Counted from the first letter of the stretch, positions 33,401 through 41,150 are shown. The stretch: 64,000 nt of DNA from Artemia franciscana (GCF_032884065.1 NC_088872.1:6380186-6444185), one strand, 5' to 3'. Notes: generated from the sequence alone by a model not told the origin. Translations and numbers: made by a program.

Positions 33401-35935
33401 ACCCTTCAAGTTACGAGGAAAGAAGCAGTTTAAAAAACAGCCTAAGAAAACTGATTTAATACTGATTAACTGATTAAAACTGAAAAACTTATTAAAACTG
33501 ATTTTTAAAAAGCACTTTAAAAAATAGCTTAAGAAAGCCTATTTATTGAAAAAAAAGTTAAAACCATTTTATAAAATATCTTAATTAAAACCCTTCAAGT
33601 TACGAGGAAAGAAGCAGTTTAAAAACAGCCTAGGAAAACTGATTTAATGTCGTTTTTTATTTTAGTGACCTGTGCACGCAGCCGTCCTGAATATTTTGCA
33701 AAAAGGTTGAACAATGCCATTTCTGGAGCAGGAACTCATGACAGGGCACTTATCCGCTGTATCGTCAGTAGATGCGAAATTGATTTAGCGACTATTAAAG
33801 AATATTACATTCACATGTATGGGAGAGCTCTAGAAGAAGATATAAAGGTAAGACACGCCTTTTTTTTTTCTTATAATCCAATCAGATGCATGTTTTTTTT
33901 TTTACAAAAGGTCTTTATGTAGAAATGAAAGTATAAAGAAGTACAAGCTGTATATGTTAAATGTGTAATTGTTTATTACAAATATTTTGGACAGGTAATA
34001 ACGCATGTTTCCAAAGGTTTTTCAATGGATTTTACATTGGGTTTAGGCGTTTTTGTGTAACTTAGGAACCCAAACTTTTTTTTGTTAATATAAGGAAATA
34101 ATAAGTTAAAATGGAAGCTATAAAACATTAATTTTTTCAGGGAATAATTATTAAGGGAAAAAAGACCCTTTTCTGCCTTAAGGAAATCGTTTTGGACTTT
34201 CAGTATTTTTCCGTTTTCCCCAGCTTCGAATGGATCATTAAAGGGTATTGCTTAATACCTAATTATTGGAATTTTAGTAAATTTTTTAAATTTAATCTCT
34301 CTTAAAGTCCAATGTCTTTTTATTTTAGGAACCCTTCTTAGGGAAGATCATGGAATTAGCTGGGAATCAACACCCCTTTTAGAAAATTAACTTCTATTTG
34401 TAAAACGAAAGTTCTTTCGTATCAGTGACATGCAAAGTTCAAAGGTCTTGTGATTTGCCATCGAAAAATTTTTTTATAAGGAAAATTTGCCTTTACAACC
34501 AGGAATAGGCTGCCAACTAGGCATTTTTATTTGCAAGAAACAATTTGGGTGAAAAGATTGTTTTTGCGTTCTAACTTTTACAAGTTTTTTCTTTTTTTTT
34601 CATTTTGTTGCATGGGAAACTGAAATTTTTATCTGTTAATGGAAATTACAACATATAATCTCATCTGAAATTTTCATGTGAAAATATGTGAAAAACGAGA
34701 AGCACTTTTTTTGGTATAAAGAGATGGTTTTGGATTAAAATCAAGATGCCTTCAAGCCATTGGTCAATTGGAGACAAAGCCAAGACAGATTAGTCTGAGC
34801 GAGAGACGAAGCTGACATAAGCCTTTTTCAGGATTGAATAAAAATGATCTACATCACAGAGTATGCACCGTTTTTTTTTTTTTTTTCCTTTTTTTGTGCC
34901 CCTGTCATTGACATTTTTCTTCTTTTTTTTTTGTTGAGAAGATAGGTTGTATGCATTTTCTTAAATTCAGCTTTGAGATGCATGTGCTGGTCTTAAAATT
35001 TGTGCAAGGGCTATCGGAAGTCTAAATAAATATTGCTTCGACACCCTAGAAAACTGAGTCTTTATACTTATACTCAAGATATGTTTTGTGTTTACTAGAC
35101 AATTTGAATAAATACATATTATGATGAACAAGGGGCAAAAATAATCAGACGATCTAAAAAGGGACTAATGCCATATATATGATGCACAGAGGGCAAACAT
35201 AATCAGACAATCAAAAAAGGGACTAATGCCACATATATAATACACAGGGGGCAAACATAATCAGACAATCTAAAAAGGGATTAATGCCGCATGTATGATG
35301 CACAGGGGGCAAACATATTCAGATGATCTAAAAAGGGATTAATGCCACATATATGATGCACAGAGGGCAAACATAATCATACGATCTAAAAAGGGACTAA
35401 TGCCACAAATATAATACACAGGGGGCAAACATAATCAGACGATCTAAAAAGGGATTAATGCCACATATATGATGCACAGAGGGCAAACATAATCAGACGA
35501 TCTAAAAAGGGACTAATGCCACACATATAATAAACAGGGAGCAAACATAAACAGACGATCTAAAAAGGGATTAATGCCACATGTATGATGAACAGGGGGC
35601 AAACATAATCAGACGATCTAAAAAAGTACTAATGCTCAAATGGTTATGTTTCACTACTTTGCTTGATTATTCGACAAATAATTCGAGTTTCCTTAAGCGA
35701 CCCAAGTAAGTTCAATACTACTACTTAGCTCCTTTAAATTCCAACAAGTTTAAGACTTTTAAGAGTAAAAATGAAAAATAATTTTAAAGTCTAGTTCAAT
35801 CAAACACTCTAAAAAATCGAAAGTTTTATTGTAGATGTTTCTGACATTCCTTCCTGCTAACATGACCTTTTTACATTTCAGAATGACACCTCTGGAGATT
35901 ACAAAAGACTGCTTGTTGCTTTATGCGGGAATTAA
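3936..35935 (+). CDS. AnxB11: Annexin (ANXA7/A11, AnxB11-like), eight coding exons, 5' partial
   Basis: Annexins are cytosolic proteins that bind acidic phospholipid membranes when calcium is present; A7/A11-type members have a long Pro/Tyr-rich N-terminus. Coding exons are 3936-4325, 10437-10613, 11953-12157, 15695-15774, 20107-20179, 24700-24873, 29977-30158 (or its copy 33666-33847) and 35882-35935. They join in phase into 444 residues plus stop: 130 low-complexity residues, then a 314-residue core, the normal annexin core length. Calcium-loop motifs are GFGTDE (about residue 156), GAGTQE (228), the repeat-3 type GEGKLGTEE (309) and GAGTHD (387). Acidic cap residues follow at the expected distance, and 'SGDFKRLLVALC' and 'SGDYKRLLVALC' end repeats 2 and 4. 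The first exon has no in-frame ATG before its last two codons, so the start must lie upstream. Family is certain; the AnxB11 name rests on the N-terminus and arthropod context. Confidence 0.93.
4575..5800 (+). pseudogene. LINE 3' fragment: decayed reverse transcriptase and C-terminus
   Basis: The + strand shows an RT palm remnant (INNLPHTV near 4645 and ADDTTLV near 4740). Next comes KYLGINFDEILSFKDHVKSV at 4856-5083, then LRDFYTLIFIYKYYNESLPD at 5149-5358. This is the order of a Jockey/CR1-type non-LTR element. Frameshifts and stops separate the pieces. The 3' end has AATAAA and a (CTA)n tail near 5765-5805. It lies in an annexin intron in the sense direction. Confidence 0.8.
5833..8682. mobile_element. 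2.85-kb element bounded by 29-bp inverted repeats
   Basis: The left end has GTGTTGCGGGAGCAACACTT followed by TGGTTTTG. The right end (8655-8682) has the reverse complement with one mismatch. Each end also contains a palindrome, TGTTGC...GCAACA. Inside are an array of related units (6040-7020) and about 1.6 kb without recognisable coding. More hairpins follow outside the right repeat to about 8800. It could be a non-autonomous DNA transposon or a Helentron-like element; no transposase is visible. Confidence 0.5.
6040..7020 (+). repeat. Degenerate tandem array inside the bounded element
   Basis: At least four partial copies start near 6070, 6346, 6507 and 6925. Each carries TCTTAATGAAATTTGAT, then a 'GAAGGA..TCGTG.CTCAGAGCTCTTATTTTAAATCC' type stretch and a G-rich TGACATTGGGGG. 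Spacing varies from about 160 to 420 bp, so units have been lost or inserted. No coding potential is conserved. Confidence 0.75.
8862..9673. mobile_element. Long foldback element, arms about 210 bp
   Basis: The left arm (8862-9065) starts GTGAAACCCAAAACGAACA. The right arm (about 9455-9673) is its reverse complement and ends TGTTCGTTTTGGGTTTCATT. Arms agree along most of their length, including CTTAAATTGA.CATGAAAATC. The middle about 390 bp carries two more copies of the internal TGCC(C)CCTTCCCT/TACTG words. No transposase. TTCGTTTTGGGTTT-type words recur near 36990 and 38760, so this is a dispersed family. Confidence 0.75.
9674..11952. other. Annexin introns without recognised features
   Basis: Apart from the exon at 10437-10613 I see AT-rich intron sequence with short homopolymer runs (C-runs near 11100 and 11855, T-run near 11730). 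No RNA gene or mobile element recognised. Confidence 0.4.
10437..10613 (+). CDS. AnxB11: Annexin exon: start of core, repeat 1
   Basis: These 59 codons begin GRPTVVPFQGF and contain the type II calcium loop GFGTDEAAI. This is the usual annexin core entry, where 'P-T-V' precedes the first repeat. The acceptor is TTTTAAAG and the donor is AAG followed by GTAATT; phase 0 at both ends. Confidence 0.95.
11953..12157 (+). CDS. AnxB11: Annexin exon: end of repeat 1 and most of repeat 2
   Basis: The exon starts DLIKDLKSELSGNFE, a strongly conserved annexin stretch that includes the acidic cap residue of the repeat-1 calcium site. It continues through HPRAEYLA into GAGTQEGTLVEIL of repeat 2. The acceptor is CTTTTAG and the donor is GTAAGC. 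It enters in phase 0 and leaves after one base of a Leu codon. Confidence 0.95.
12420..12890 (+). repeat. Three tandem units of about 180 bp in an annexin intron
   Basis: Units begin near 12428, 12603 and 12791 with AAAGAGCAAAAAACTGGTAA or variants. Each includes a CAATTCCAAAACCT-like stretch; the first two also carry GAAATCGGACTTGCTGTAA. They are imperfect, indicating an old expansion. Confidence 0.75.
12891..14560. other. Annexin intron, no gene; one perfect hairpin
   Basis: No exon or known element recognised. A perfect short palindrome CCAAATGTCTT-TG-AAGACATTTGG occurs at 13620-13643, and CTCTTTATGCTAAAGTTTAA near 13530 shares words with the foldback family at 1.9-3.4 kb. Confidence 0.4.
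14563..14867 (-). mobile_element. tRNA-derived SINE (class II tRNA-like head)
   Basis: Reading the minus strand from 14856 to 14773 gives an 84-nt tRNA-like head. It has box A TGGCTAGCACGC (14839-14828), an extended variable arm GTCCGTAAGGAC, and box B GGTTCGAGTCC (14795-14785) inside an intact T-stem. The length and long variable arm point to a Leu- or Ser-type ancestor. The acceptor stem pairs poorly, so this is a SINE promoter and not a working tRNA. About 210 nt of non-tRNA body follow. Confidence 0.7.
14952..15160 (+). repeat. Tandem duplication, about 116-bp period
   Basis: GAAAAAGAAGCAGTTTG and the next about 75 bases occur at 14952 and again at 15068 with two or three differences (e.g. 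TCTTTATG against CCTTTATG). A simple local duplication. Confidence 0.85.
15695..15774 (+). CDS. AnxB11: Annexin exon: end of repeat 2
   Basis: With the carried-over base this reads LYGKSMEDSIASDTSGDFKR then LLVALCQ, the standard end of an annexin repeat with the Asp cap residue. The acceptor has a strong T-rich tract ending GCAG; the donor is CAA followed by GTAAAA. It enters in phase 1 and leaves in phase 0. Confidence 0.95.
15775..18480. other. Annexin intron: low complexity, no gene
   Basis: The stretch contains a palindrome ATGACACT-TAAT-AGTGTCAT at 15837-15856 and a T-rich (TTTTA)n tract at about 16385-16520. The long open frame there is only low complexity. Nothing else is recognised. 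Confidence 0.5.
18482..19090 (-). pseudogene. Probable retroelement 3' end with (ATA)n tail
   Basis: A (TAA)n tract at 18482-18503 lies at the 3' end of minus-strand open stretches. The longest, from 18826, reads FLSSLRPFCNNQDSQGIRVL and RSYRNQKIIRKF before a stop near the tail. The layout resembles the C-terminal end of a LINE with a short-repeat tail, but I recognise no diagnostic motif. Confidence 0.4.
19165..19775. repeat. Minisatellite of ACAGGATAAC-type words
   Basis: The array is built from short modules: CAGGATAACTGTTTAGGAG, AACAGAACTGTTCAGGATAA, CTGAAACAGGAGAA and ACAGGATACAAAGAGAAA. They recur in a shuffled order every 65-165 bp. Minus-strand open frames of 132 and 175 codons here are products of the repeat (YPVS and SVILNSSVLL words) and not genes. 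Confidence 0.9.
20107..20179 (+). CDS. AnxB11: Annexin exon: linker between repeats 2 and 3
   Basis: This short exon encodes GQRDEYGVTDNEVVMNDAHR then LYSAG, matching the inter-repeat linker that leads into helix A of repeat 3. The acceptor is a long T tract ending CCAG; the donor is GTGGGT. It enters in phase 0 and leaves after one base of a Gly codon. Confidence 0.93.
20180..21230. other. Annexin intron, no feature recognised
   Basis: AT-rich intron sequence after the linker exon; no exon, RNA gene or clear mobile element seen. Confidence 0.4.
21234..22165. repeat. Direct repeat of about 75 bp, 856 bp apart
   Basis: The segments 21234-21309 and 22090-22165 share TTATTGGGG.TTATGTA.TCC and ATAGAA...CTTTACTTTAGTGGAATA in the same orientation. 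They bracket a possible SINE. They may be the ends of one element or a dispersed repeat. Confidence 0.6.
21965..22075 (-). mobile_element. Possible tRNA-derived SINE fragment
   Basis: On the minus strand, GGGTTATGAATTCGACTCCC resembles a box B within a T-stem, and the preceding GTTGGATTTTAGAAGATCTG could be a worn tRNA 5' half. Box A is not convincing, so this is tentative. Confidence 0.35.
22166..22840. other. Annexin intron, simple-sequence only
   Basis: A T-run near 22289-22310, an ATT/ATA stretch near 22668-22683 and a short tandem GGCTATATAGG-type repeat at 22750-22815. No gene recognised. Confidence 0.5.
22850..23640 (-). pseudogene. LINE endonuclease (APE) fragment
   Basis: The minus strand in several frames gives LSEVRWTGSGLEKLD, then PSTSKAMVSWSPINEPLLVV, then GVINDNGALF and IIGGTWFEHKTIRKYSC followed by KKQIDHFLV. 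These are in the right order for the AP-endonuclease domain of an RTE/craniofacial-type non-LTR element (active-site E, the SWSPINER-like block, and the terminal DH). Stops and shifts make it inactive. The 180-codon + strand frame across it is a shadow. Confidence 0.75.
23727..23803. repeat. Poly(T) tract, 77 bases
   Basis: Uninterrupted T run just beyond the endonuclease fragment. On the minus strand it is poly(A) lying 5' of that fragment, so it is more likely a slippage tract or the tail of another insertion. Confidence 0.95.
24097..24266. mobile_element. Foldback element of about 170 bp
   Basis: Left arm 24097-24173 and right arm 24182-24266 are imperfect reverse complements (AAAAGCAATTGGACAAA against TTTGTCCAATTGCTTTT; AATAATCTCCC against GGGAGGGATTGAGATTA). 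Almost no loop. A small palindromic, non-autonomous element fits. Confidence 0.7.
24411..24462. repeat. (TA)n microsatellite
   Basis: About 24 TA units, followed by TAATAA-rich sequence. Confidence 0.95.
24700..24873 (+). CDS. AnxB11: Annexin exon: repeat 3
   Basis: The exon encodes the repeat-3 loop GEGKLGTEESAFIQVLATR and the rest of repeat 3 to EFSGNIEKGLTAV. Repeat 3 of most annexins carries this longer G-x-x-x-GT loop. The acceptor is GGTTTTAG and the donor is GTAAGT; it enters and leaves in phase 1. Confidence 0.95.
24874..26040. other. Annexin intron; small tandem duplication
   Basis: CATCATGTCGCCCCATATTA plus TGCTTATTTACTGAAT occurs twice in tandem at 25738 and 25788 (about 50-bp period). 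No gene recognised in the rest. Confidence 0.5.
26060..27425 (+). pseudogene. Decayed Helitron Rep/helicase (PIF1-type) fragment
   Basis: In order on the + strand and in shifting frames: VKYICKYNYKGYNRASIKIV; CITPTEACWLLFSYD; the Walker A segment DVPGGAGKAFLYKTLYNFW; MASTLLPFGQITHKTFGLKI; a Walker B-like VELFLIDEA; then FTSEFLNSVEI and LPPHGLKI followed by VMLMRNL near 27300-27415. This is the order of a Helitron Rep-helicase end and PIF1 helicase. Stops, shifts and an internal deletion near 27210-27250 make it inactive. It lies sense in the annexin intron. Confidence 0.8.
28376..28639 (+). other. Unidentified open frame in the duplicated block, copy 1
   Basis: An open frame of about 88 codons without a clear start reads WPVKTSSKFPALQKEWKMAE and includes LLDAIAEYQAKGSIWSAE and TEPYKTGVGVTPVSELP. 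It is preceded by TAG that could serve as a splice acceptor. The minus strand is also open here. The composition looks coding, but I do not recognise the family; an old mobile-element fragment is possible. The copy at 32068 differs by replacement changes and lacks the AG. Confidence 0.3.
29440..29960 (+). repeat. Tandem units of about 185 bp before the repeat-4 exon, copy 1
   Basis: Units starting at about 29448, 29628 and 29818 carry AGCACTTTAAAAAATAGCTT and CCCTTCAAGTTACGAGGAAA. The last unit runs to within about 15 bp of the annexin acceptor. The counterpart is at about 33130-33640. Confidence 0.85.
29977..30158 (+). CDS. AnxB11: Annexin exon, repeat 4, copy 1 (left of the gap)
   Basis: This 182-nt exon encodes LTCARSRPEYFAKRL, the repeat-4 loop GAGTHD, and IHMYGRALEEDIK. 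The acceptor is TATTTTAG and the donor is AAG followed by GTAAGA. It enters in phase 1 and leaves in phase 0, so it fits between the repeat-3 exon and the last exon. An almost identical copy lies at 33666-33847; only one can be used in frame. Confidence 0.9.
30159..31159. other. Annexin intron up to the gap
   Basis: No gene recognised; same sequence as 33848-34849. Confidence 0.6.
31160..31259. other. Assembly gap of 100 N
   Basis: Exactly 100 N, the conventional placeholder for a gap of unknown size. The sequence left of it and the sequence right of it are ends of the same 3.6-kb block. Confidence 1.
32068..32331 (+). other. Unidentified open frame in the duplicated block, copy 2
   Basis: This is the counterpart of 28376-28639. 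The upstream TAG is TAA here, so a splice acceptor at that point would be lost. VSELPKF is VWELPVF. These replacement changes and the loss of the AG argue against a constrained exon. Confidence 0.3.
33130..33640 (+). repeat. Tandem units of about 185 bp before the repeat-4 exon, copy 2
   Basis: Same three-unit array as at 29440-29960, with small length differences in the ACTGATTAAAACTGA spacer between units, as expected for alleles of a repeat. Confidence 0.85.
33666..33847 (+). CDS. AnxB11: Annexin exon, repeat 4, copy 2 (right of the gap)
   Basis: This is the same 182-nt exon as at 29977-30158 with the same splice sites. The one coding difference I see is a silent Leu codon change (TTA for CTA). 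It sits in a block that begins exactly after the N gap and is best read as the same locus assembled twice. If the duplication were real, the two copies would have to be mutually exclusive, because including both shifts the frame. Confidence 0.8.
35120..35640 (+). repeat. 58-bp minisatellite, about nine units
   Basis: The word GGGCAAACATAATCAGACGA recurs at exactly 58-base steps (35191, 35249, 35307, 35365, 35423, 35481, 35539, 35597). Several units alternate between GGGACTAATGCC...AATACACAGG and GGGATTAATGCC...GATGCACAG forms, which suggests a 116-bp dimer amplified later. It ends about 240 bp before the last annexin exon. Confidence 0.95.
35882..35935 (+). CDS. AnxB11: Annexin terminal exon with stop
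   Basis: The exon encodes NDTSGDYKRLLVALCGN followed by TAA, the canonical end of annexin repeat 4 with the Asp cap residue for its calcium site. The acceptor is TTTACATTTCAG and the reading enters in phase 0. Confidence 0.95.
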   Translation, partial: NDTSGDYKRLLVALCGN

Positions 35936-36033
35936 ATTAATAGAAGAACTGCCTTATTTTTTCCTTGGAATTTTTGTAATCCTTCTCTTCCATTGATTTG
36001 TATATTTTGTGAAATTTTTGAGTCATTTATGCC

Positions 36034-36039
36034 AATAAA
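36034..36039 (+). terminator. Annexin polyadenylation signal AATAAA
   Basis: A canonical AATAAA lies about 100 nt after the annexin stop codon, in a plausible short AT-rich 3' UTR. No other AATAAA is seen between the stop codon and this point. Confidence 0.7.
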
Positions 36040-36369
36040 AACTTAATTGATTAAGTGTCTCGTATTGAATGTTTTTATTTTATTTTTATGCCATATTTAA
36101 TTTCAGTTCAGAGTTTACAATGATAAAAAACAAATTTTGAACACTTCTTCTCAAACTCCTTCTTTTCAATATTGAAGATGAACTTAAGTCACATATTAGT
36201 GAGTAGACTCAAAAGAGAAATTGTCAGTGCCAATTCAAACTACAATTTTTACACAAATGGATATAACCATTTTTTTATTCTAAAGTTGGTAAATGTTATC
36301 TAGACTAATTATATTTTACTTGTATCGACATCAAATTACTCATAGAATTCCCAATCAGTTCCCACATAT

Positions 36370-36905
36370 ATCTCTGTCCAACAATAATGTGTCATTATAC
36401 GAGTACTTTAAAAAGTCAAGTTTGATTTTAAAATAAAAGCTAATCAAAATAAGCATAAATTTGCAGTATATTTGAGCTGTTGGAGAATTGGAGCTGTTGT
36501 ATAAGTGTGCAGTGCACATTTATACAACTGTCCAACAATAATATGTGTCGATTTGCACACTTTAAACAGCCAAGTTTGGCTTAAACGAAAAAGCCAATCG
36601 AAATAAGCATAAATGCACAGTGTATTCCAGCTGTTATATAAGTGTGTACTGCACATTTATGTCGCTGTCCGACAATAATATGTTTTTATACACACACTTT
36701 AAACAGCCAAGTGTGATTTAAATAAAAGAGCCAATCGAAATAATAAAAATGTGCAGTGTGTTTGAGATGTTGGAGAATTGGAGCTGTTGTATTGACCGCG
36801 GATGCTGGCACAAGATGATCTCCCACACAAGATAAATCTGCACTGCACATTTATCTCTGTCCAACAATAATATGTGTTTATACACACTCTTTAAACAGCC
36901 AAGTT
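36370..36905. repeat. Degenerate tandem repeat downstream of annexin
   Basis: Four imperfect units around CC(A/G)ACAATAATATGTG, ACTTTAAACAGCCAAGT and CCAATCGAAATAAGCAT begin near 36377, 36530, 36667 and 36863. Unit lengths vary from 137 to 196 bp. Confidence 0.8.
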
Positions 36906-37731
36906 TGTCTTAAATAAGAAAGCCAATTGAAATAAGCATAAATGGTATATCCGCTATCTGTTACCTTTATATTTGTTTTATTTTAATTTGTGTTCACCTT
37001 GGGTTTTATTTATTCTTTGATAGTAGTTTCTTGTCGTTTGAACTATATGACCTTGTTTCTGCTTGTCTTAAGTTTAATAGGCCTCTAATTTCCTTCGAAA
37101 AACGTCTTTCGATAGTTTCTTTTTAAATTTATTCCTGTTTATTTTTCTGTTCGTTTGAATTATATGACTTTGGTTCTGCTCGTCTTAAGTTAAATAAAAA
37201 AAAAGCTCTTTAACTTCCTTCGAAAAACTTCTTTCGGTAGTTTCTGTTTTTAATTTATTTCTGTTAATTTTTCTCTACCAAAGTTTTATAATTGGCTAAT
37301 ATAGCTAATACTATTTAATCCATTGTATTCAATTTAATTTTTGTAGATTTTTTTTTTTCATTTTGAAATCTAGGTTTGGAACATTTCTTAAGATTTTGAT
37401 TCAATAGTAACTTAAAGGTAATAATTTTAAAAGGATCCTCCTGGAAGAAAACTCAAAATATTCCATAGGAAGGAAAATGGAATAGGAAGATGAATATCTC
37501 AGAGATATAGCACAGTTGTCTTTATTTCTAACTTTTTTAACTCTTTTAATTATGACTTCGAAGGGCGTGTTTGCTAGGTCTTGTGTGGAAAATATACGCT
37601 ATATTGAGGGGGAGGGGACTGTGATAAATTGCCACAAACGCAATTTTAACCACAAAAAGCATATAATTAGCAATCTAAAAATGCCTCTCTTTTCGTTCTA
37701 GCATGTCTCATTCTGAAGAGTCACTACTCTG

Positions 37732-37790
<59 letters not shown>

Positions 37791-38600
37791 GTATAAATGG
37801 GATGATAGAGCAAGAAACTTCTATAACTATAAATTCAGCAACATTTCATTTACAGTTAGAGGAAGAAGAAGTTTGTGCCAACTTCATTAGGAATGAACCT
37901 AAATTTAAGTAAGATTAAGGAACTATAAATTCAGCAAAATTTTGTTTAGAATTAGAGGAAGAAGATTGTACCAACTTTGTTAATAAAAGGGCTTATCCTT
38001 ATTGAAACTAATATTTGTTTCTGTCTTTACTTGTCGCTTTTTGAACTGATCAGGAGCAAAGAAATATTGGCTTTATTTCAGCCCCCCCCCCCCCTATGAG
38101 CCCCCTTTCTCTCAAAAGTTCTGGGGTTGTATCCTCCCTACAGTTATACTTGTTGAACCTTTCAATTATTCTGCAAAAATAGGTGCCTCAAACTATTAGT
38201 CCGAAACCATGGGGAGGGAGTCAGAGGAAGGGGGTACGGACATGGGAGGGGTCTTTTGCCCTCTAGTCACCGTTGATCCTTAAAAAGAGTACTTTAAGCT
38301 TCAACTCCTAATCAAATAAGCCTTCAAGTTTCTACAGCTAGCCCTTGTATTTGAAGGAAAATGGAAATTGTCCATTGGAAGGAAATAGAAATGGAAATGA
38401 AGGAAAATTGCCTTGCTTGAACTTCAAGCTAGAATATAGCCAAACAACATTTCCTAAAGTTTTATTACCTTAATAGGAAAAATTCTAGTTTAGGGGCTTG
38501 TTACTATCGTGGGAAGTAGTTGAGTTGTGTGTATGAAACTCTTAGGAATGTATCCAGAGCTATAATAATCTTCTGGAGAAATATTTTGAAGCGCCTACCT
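36906..38600. other. Intergenic: worn dispersed repeat and poly(T)
   Basis: About 36960-37280 holds two partial copies of a TTCTGTTCGTTTGAA.TATATGAC.TTG.TTCTGC unit related to the foldback at 8.9-9.7 kb. A 52-base poly(T) lies at 37734-37785 and a C-run near 38085. No gene recognised. Confidence 0.5.
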
Positions 38601-41150
38601 CCACTGCATCTCCTTCTACAGGGCATTGGTATTTGATGACCTTTAACAATCTTTTGCTACAAAAGAAAAATGTTCCAAAATAGATTTCTATAGATTCGCT
38701 TTGTTTTCGCTTTAAATTAGTCGCTATGTTATTAGCGACTATTTATTATATTTTCTGTTCGTTTTGGGTTTGCTTATTTATTGATAGTGACTTATGTTTA
38801 CTTCACATTTGAATTACTATTTTACTTTATTTCCACTTGCCTAAGGTTTAATCTCTTTGCTTTTCTTTTTTTGAAAATATTTCTTTAAAATAAGTTCATG
38901 TTAGTTTTTAATCAGCATAGTTTTTTTTTATTAGTTAATATAAAGAATAATTGTAGAAATTATTACTCCTTAAGAATCAAAATTTTGTTTTGCTGTCTAT
39001 ATCTTTAACAAAATTTGGTTATAGAACTTTGGATGGATGGATCTGTGGAATATTAATCAAATAAATGGCTGGAAAATCTGCATAACATTGGGGCTTCTAT
39101 AGGGCAAAAGTCATTCTGACCACCATCATTGTACCTGAGTATAACAAATGTTAATTGACTATCCCCTAAAGTTTCAACTTAATTTCCTTAGGCGTTGCTG
39201 AGTTACGAAGATAAACCGTTTTTACAACGTGGAATGTATATGGTGTCTTTGTGCAGTTTCATATCCCCCTCAATATGTCCTGAGTCTTAACTTCAAATCC
39301 TTAGTCGTTCTTGAGACGTTAAAACTACTTCCTTTTGATCTTCTAGATGCGCCAAGGGGCTCTTGGTCCAGCTCAACATTCCCTAAGAGTTTTAAATCAA
39401 TACTCTTAGAAATATTTACTAAAATATTGAAAGAAATCAATACCCTAAAATATTTAAGATACGCCCTTCTGACATTCTAGATGCACATAGTTTCTTTTTA
39501 ATTCATCGTCCCCCTAAAAATCCCCTGGAAGTTCTAAAGTAGTAGCTTAGGTGTTCCTGGGACATTGTAAAGACACTCTTTTGACAATCTGGGTACAAAT
39601 AGTGTGTTTTGATTTAGTTTTATATCTCCTTGACTTTCTCTGAAAGTTTCAACATAATACCTTATTTTGTTACTGAGAGAATGTGTCTATGTGCCGTTTT
39701 GACAGCCTGGATGCAGTTTAACTCTTTTGATTTAGTTCTAAAGCTGTAGTAGTTGCATCAGTATCAGTAATCATAGCAGTAGCAGTCGCAATCGCGATTG
39801 CAGCAGTAGTCACAGTCGCAAGCATTCGCAACAACGAGTAGTTACAGTTACGAGAAGCTGTGGCCACAAGTATTTGCAGTCGTAGCTACAAGTAGTTGAA
39901 GTCACAATTGAAAGAAATCGTAGTCGCAAGTAGTAACAGTCATAAGCAGTCACAGTTGCAAGTAGCTGCTGTCACGTTCGTGGTTGTCGCTTTCGCAAGT
40001 AGTCACAGTCTTATTCGTAAGTAGCCCCAGTCTCAAGCAGTCGGAGTTGCAGTTATAAGTATTCATAGTCGTAATTTGTCGAGTCACAAGTATTCGCTCC
40101 CACATCCACAAGTTGTCGCAGTCGCAGCCAGTCACGGTCACAATAGTTATAGCAGTAATTGCAGTAGCATGCACATTGTGTCTCTTGGTAAGTGCGGCAT
40201 CCCCCTCAACATACCCTGAAGGTTTCAACTTAATACTCTAAATCATTACTGAGGTATTACAGATACGTACTTTCGTCACCCTGCATGTGCATGGTGATTT
40301 TTGATTTAATTCAAAATCCCCACAGCATTCCCTGACTCTTCCAACTTAATACCCAAAGCCATAGAAAGAGCGGTAACAGCAACAGAAGTAGTAGCACGCA
40401 GATAACTTAATATCCTAAACCGTTCCTGAGATAGAGCTGAAATGCCTTTTCTACAACCTGCATGAACATAGCGTGTTTTAACTTAGTTTAATATCCCCAT
40501 TAGCTCTTCCTGGAAGTTTTATCTTTAAAACCTTAGTCTTTGTCACAGTAGTATGTATAGAGTACCTTTTCGCTAGTTCAGCGTCCTTCTAAACATGCCC
40601 TTAAAGTTTCAGCTTAATACTCAAGGCCATTTCTGATATATTGCTAATGCGTTCGTTAGACAACCTGCACGCAAATAATGCGTTTTGATTTAGTTCAAGG
40701 TCACCCGCAATTTTCCCTGAAATCTCTGCGTTAACACCCTTATCCTTAGAAGTATTAGTAGTAGTAGCGGCAGCAATAGTAGTAGCATCCACATAGCATG
40801 TACCAGTAGTAGCATGCAATAGTACCATACATCCAACGGTAGCATGAACACGTCTTTTGGTTAGTTCAACACTCGCTCCAATATGCCCTGGAAGCTTCAA
40901 TTCAATACCCTAAGCCGTTCCTGATATATTGCTAATGCACTTTTTCGATAACCTACATACATAAGTGCTTCCCCTCAAAATTTTCTGAGATCTTCACCTT
41001 AATGTCCTTAGCCTTTTTGAAGACCCATGATCAAATATATCCCTCTATCCCAAGAAAAATCCAATTATTGGACCTTTCAACTATACTGAACAAGATATTT
41101 GGCTCAAAATTTTTTGAGACTCTCCTTTAAATCTATCAATGCCATTTCGC
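38600..41150 (-). repeat. Degenerate array, minus orientation of the 54-56.7 kb family
   Basis: The reverse complement contains repeated TTAAGTTGAAACCTTCAGGG, ATGTTGAGGGGG and TGCACATGCAGG words, interspersed with trinucleotide-like GCAGTAG/AGTCGCA stretches (39740-40170, 40380-40400, 40750-40810). The same words in the same order occur on the + strand at 54.1-56.75 kb. Open frames here are short and not conserved. Confidence 0.7.

Larger units (their letters stand above)
31260..34849 (+). repeat. 3.6-kb duplicated block, copy 2, starts at the gap
   Basis: This begins on the first base after the N run with the same GGTCATCAAGGCTATCCCGG that opens copy 1, and matches it to AAAAATGATC at 34849. 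The scaffold then continues with unique sequence. Having both breakpoints exactly at the gap edges is what an unmerged overlap between two contigs looks like. Confidence 0.95.

Noticed and set aside
39740..40170. CRISPR-like or regulatory array of short repeats
   Set aside because: The units are irregular trinucleotide-type words with no constant repeat or spacers, and the genome is eukaryotic.
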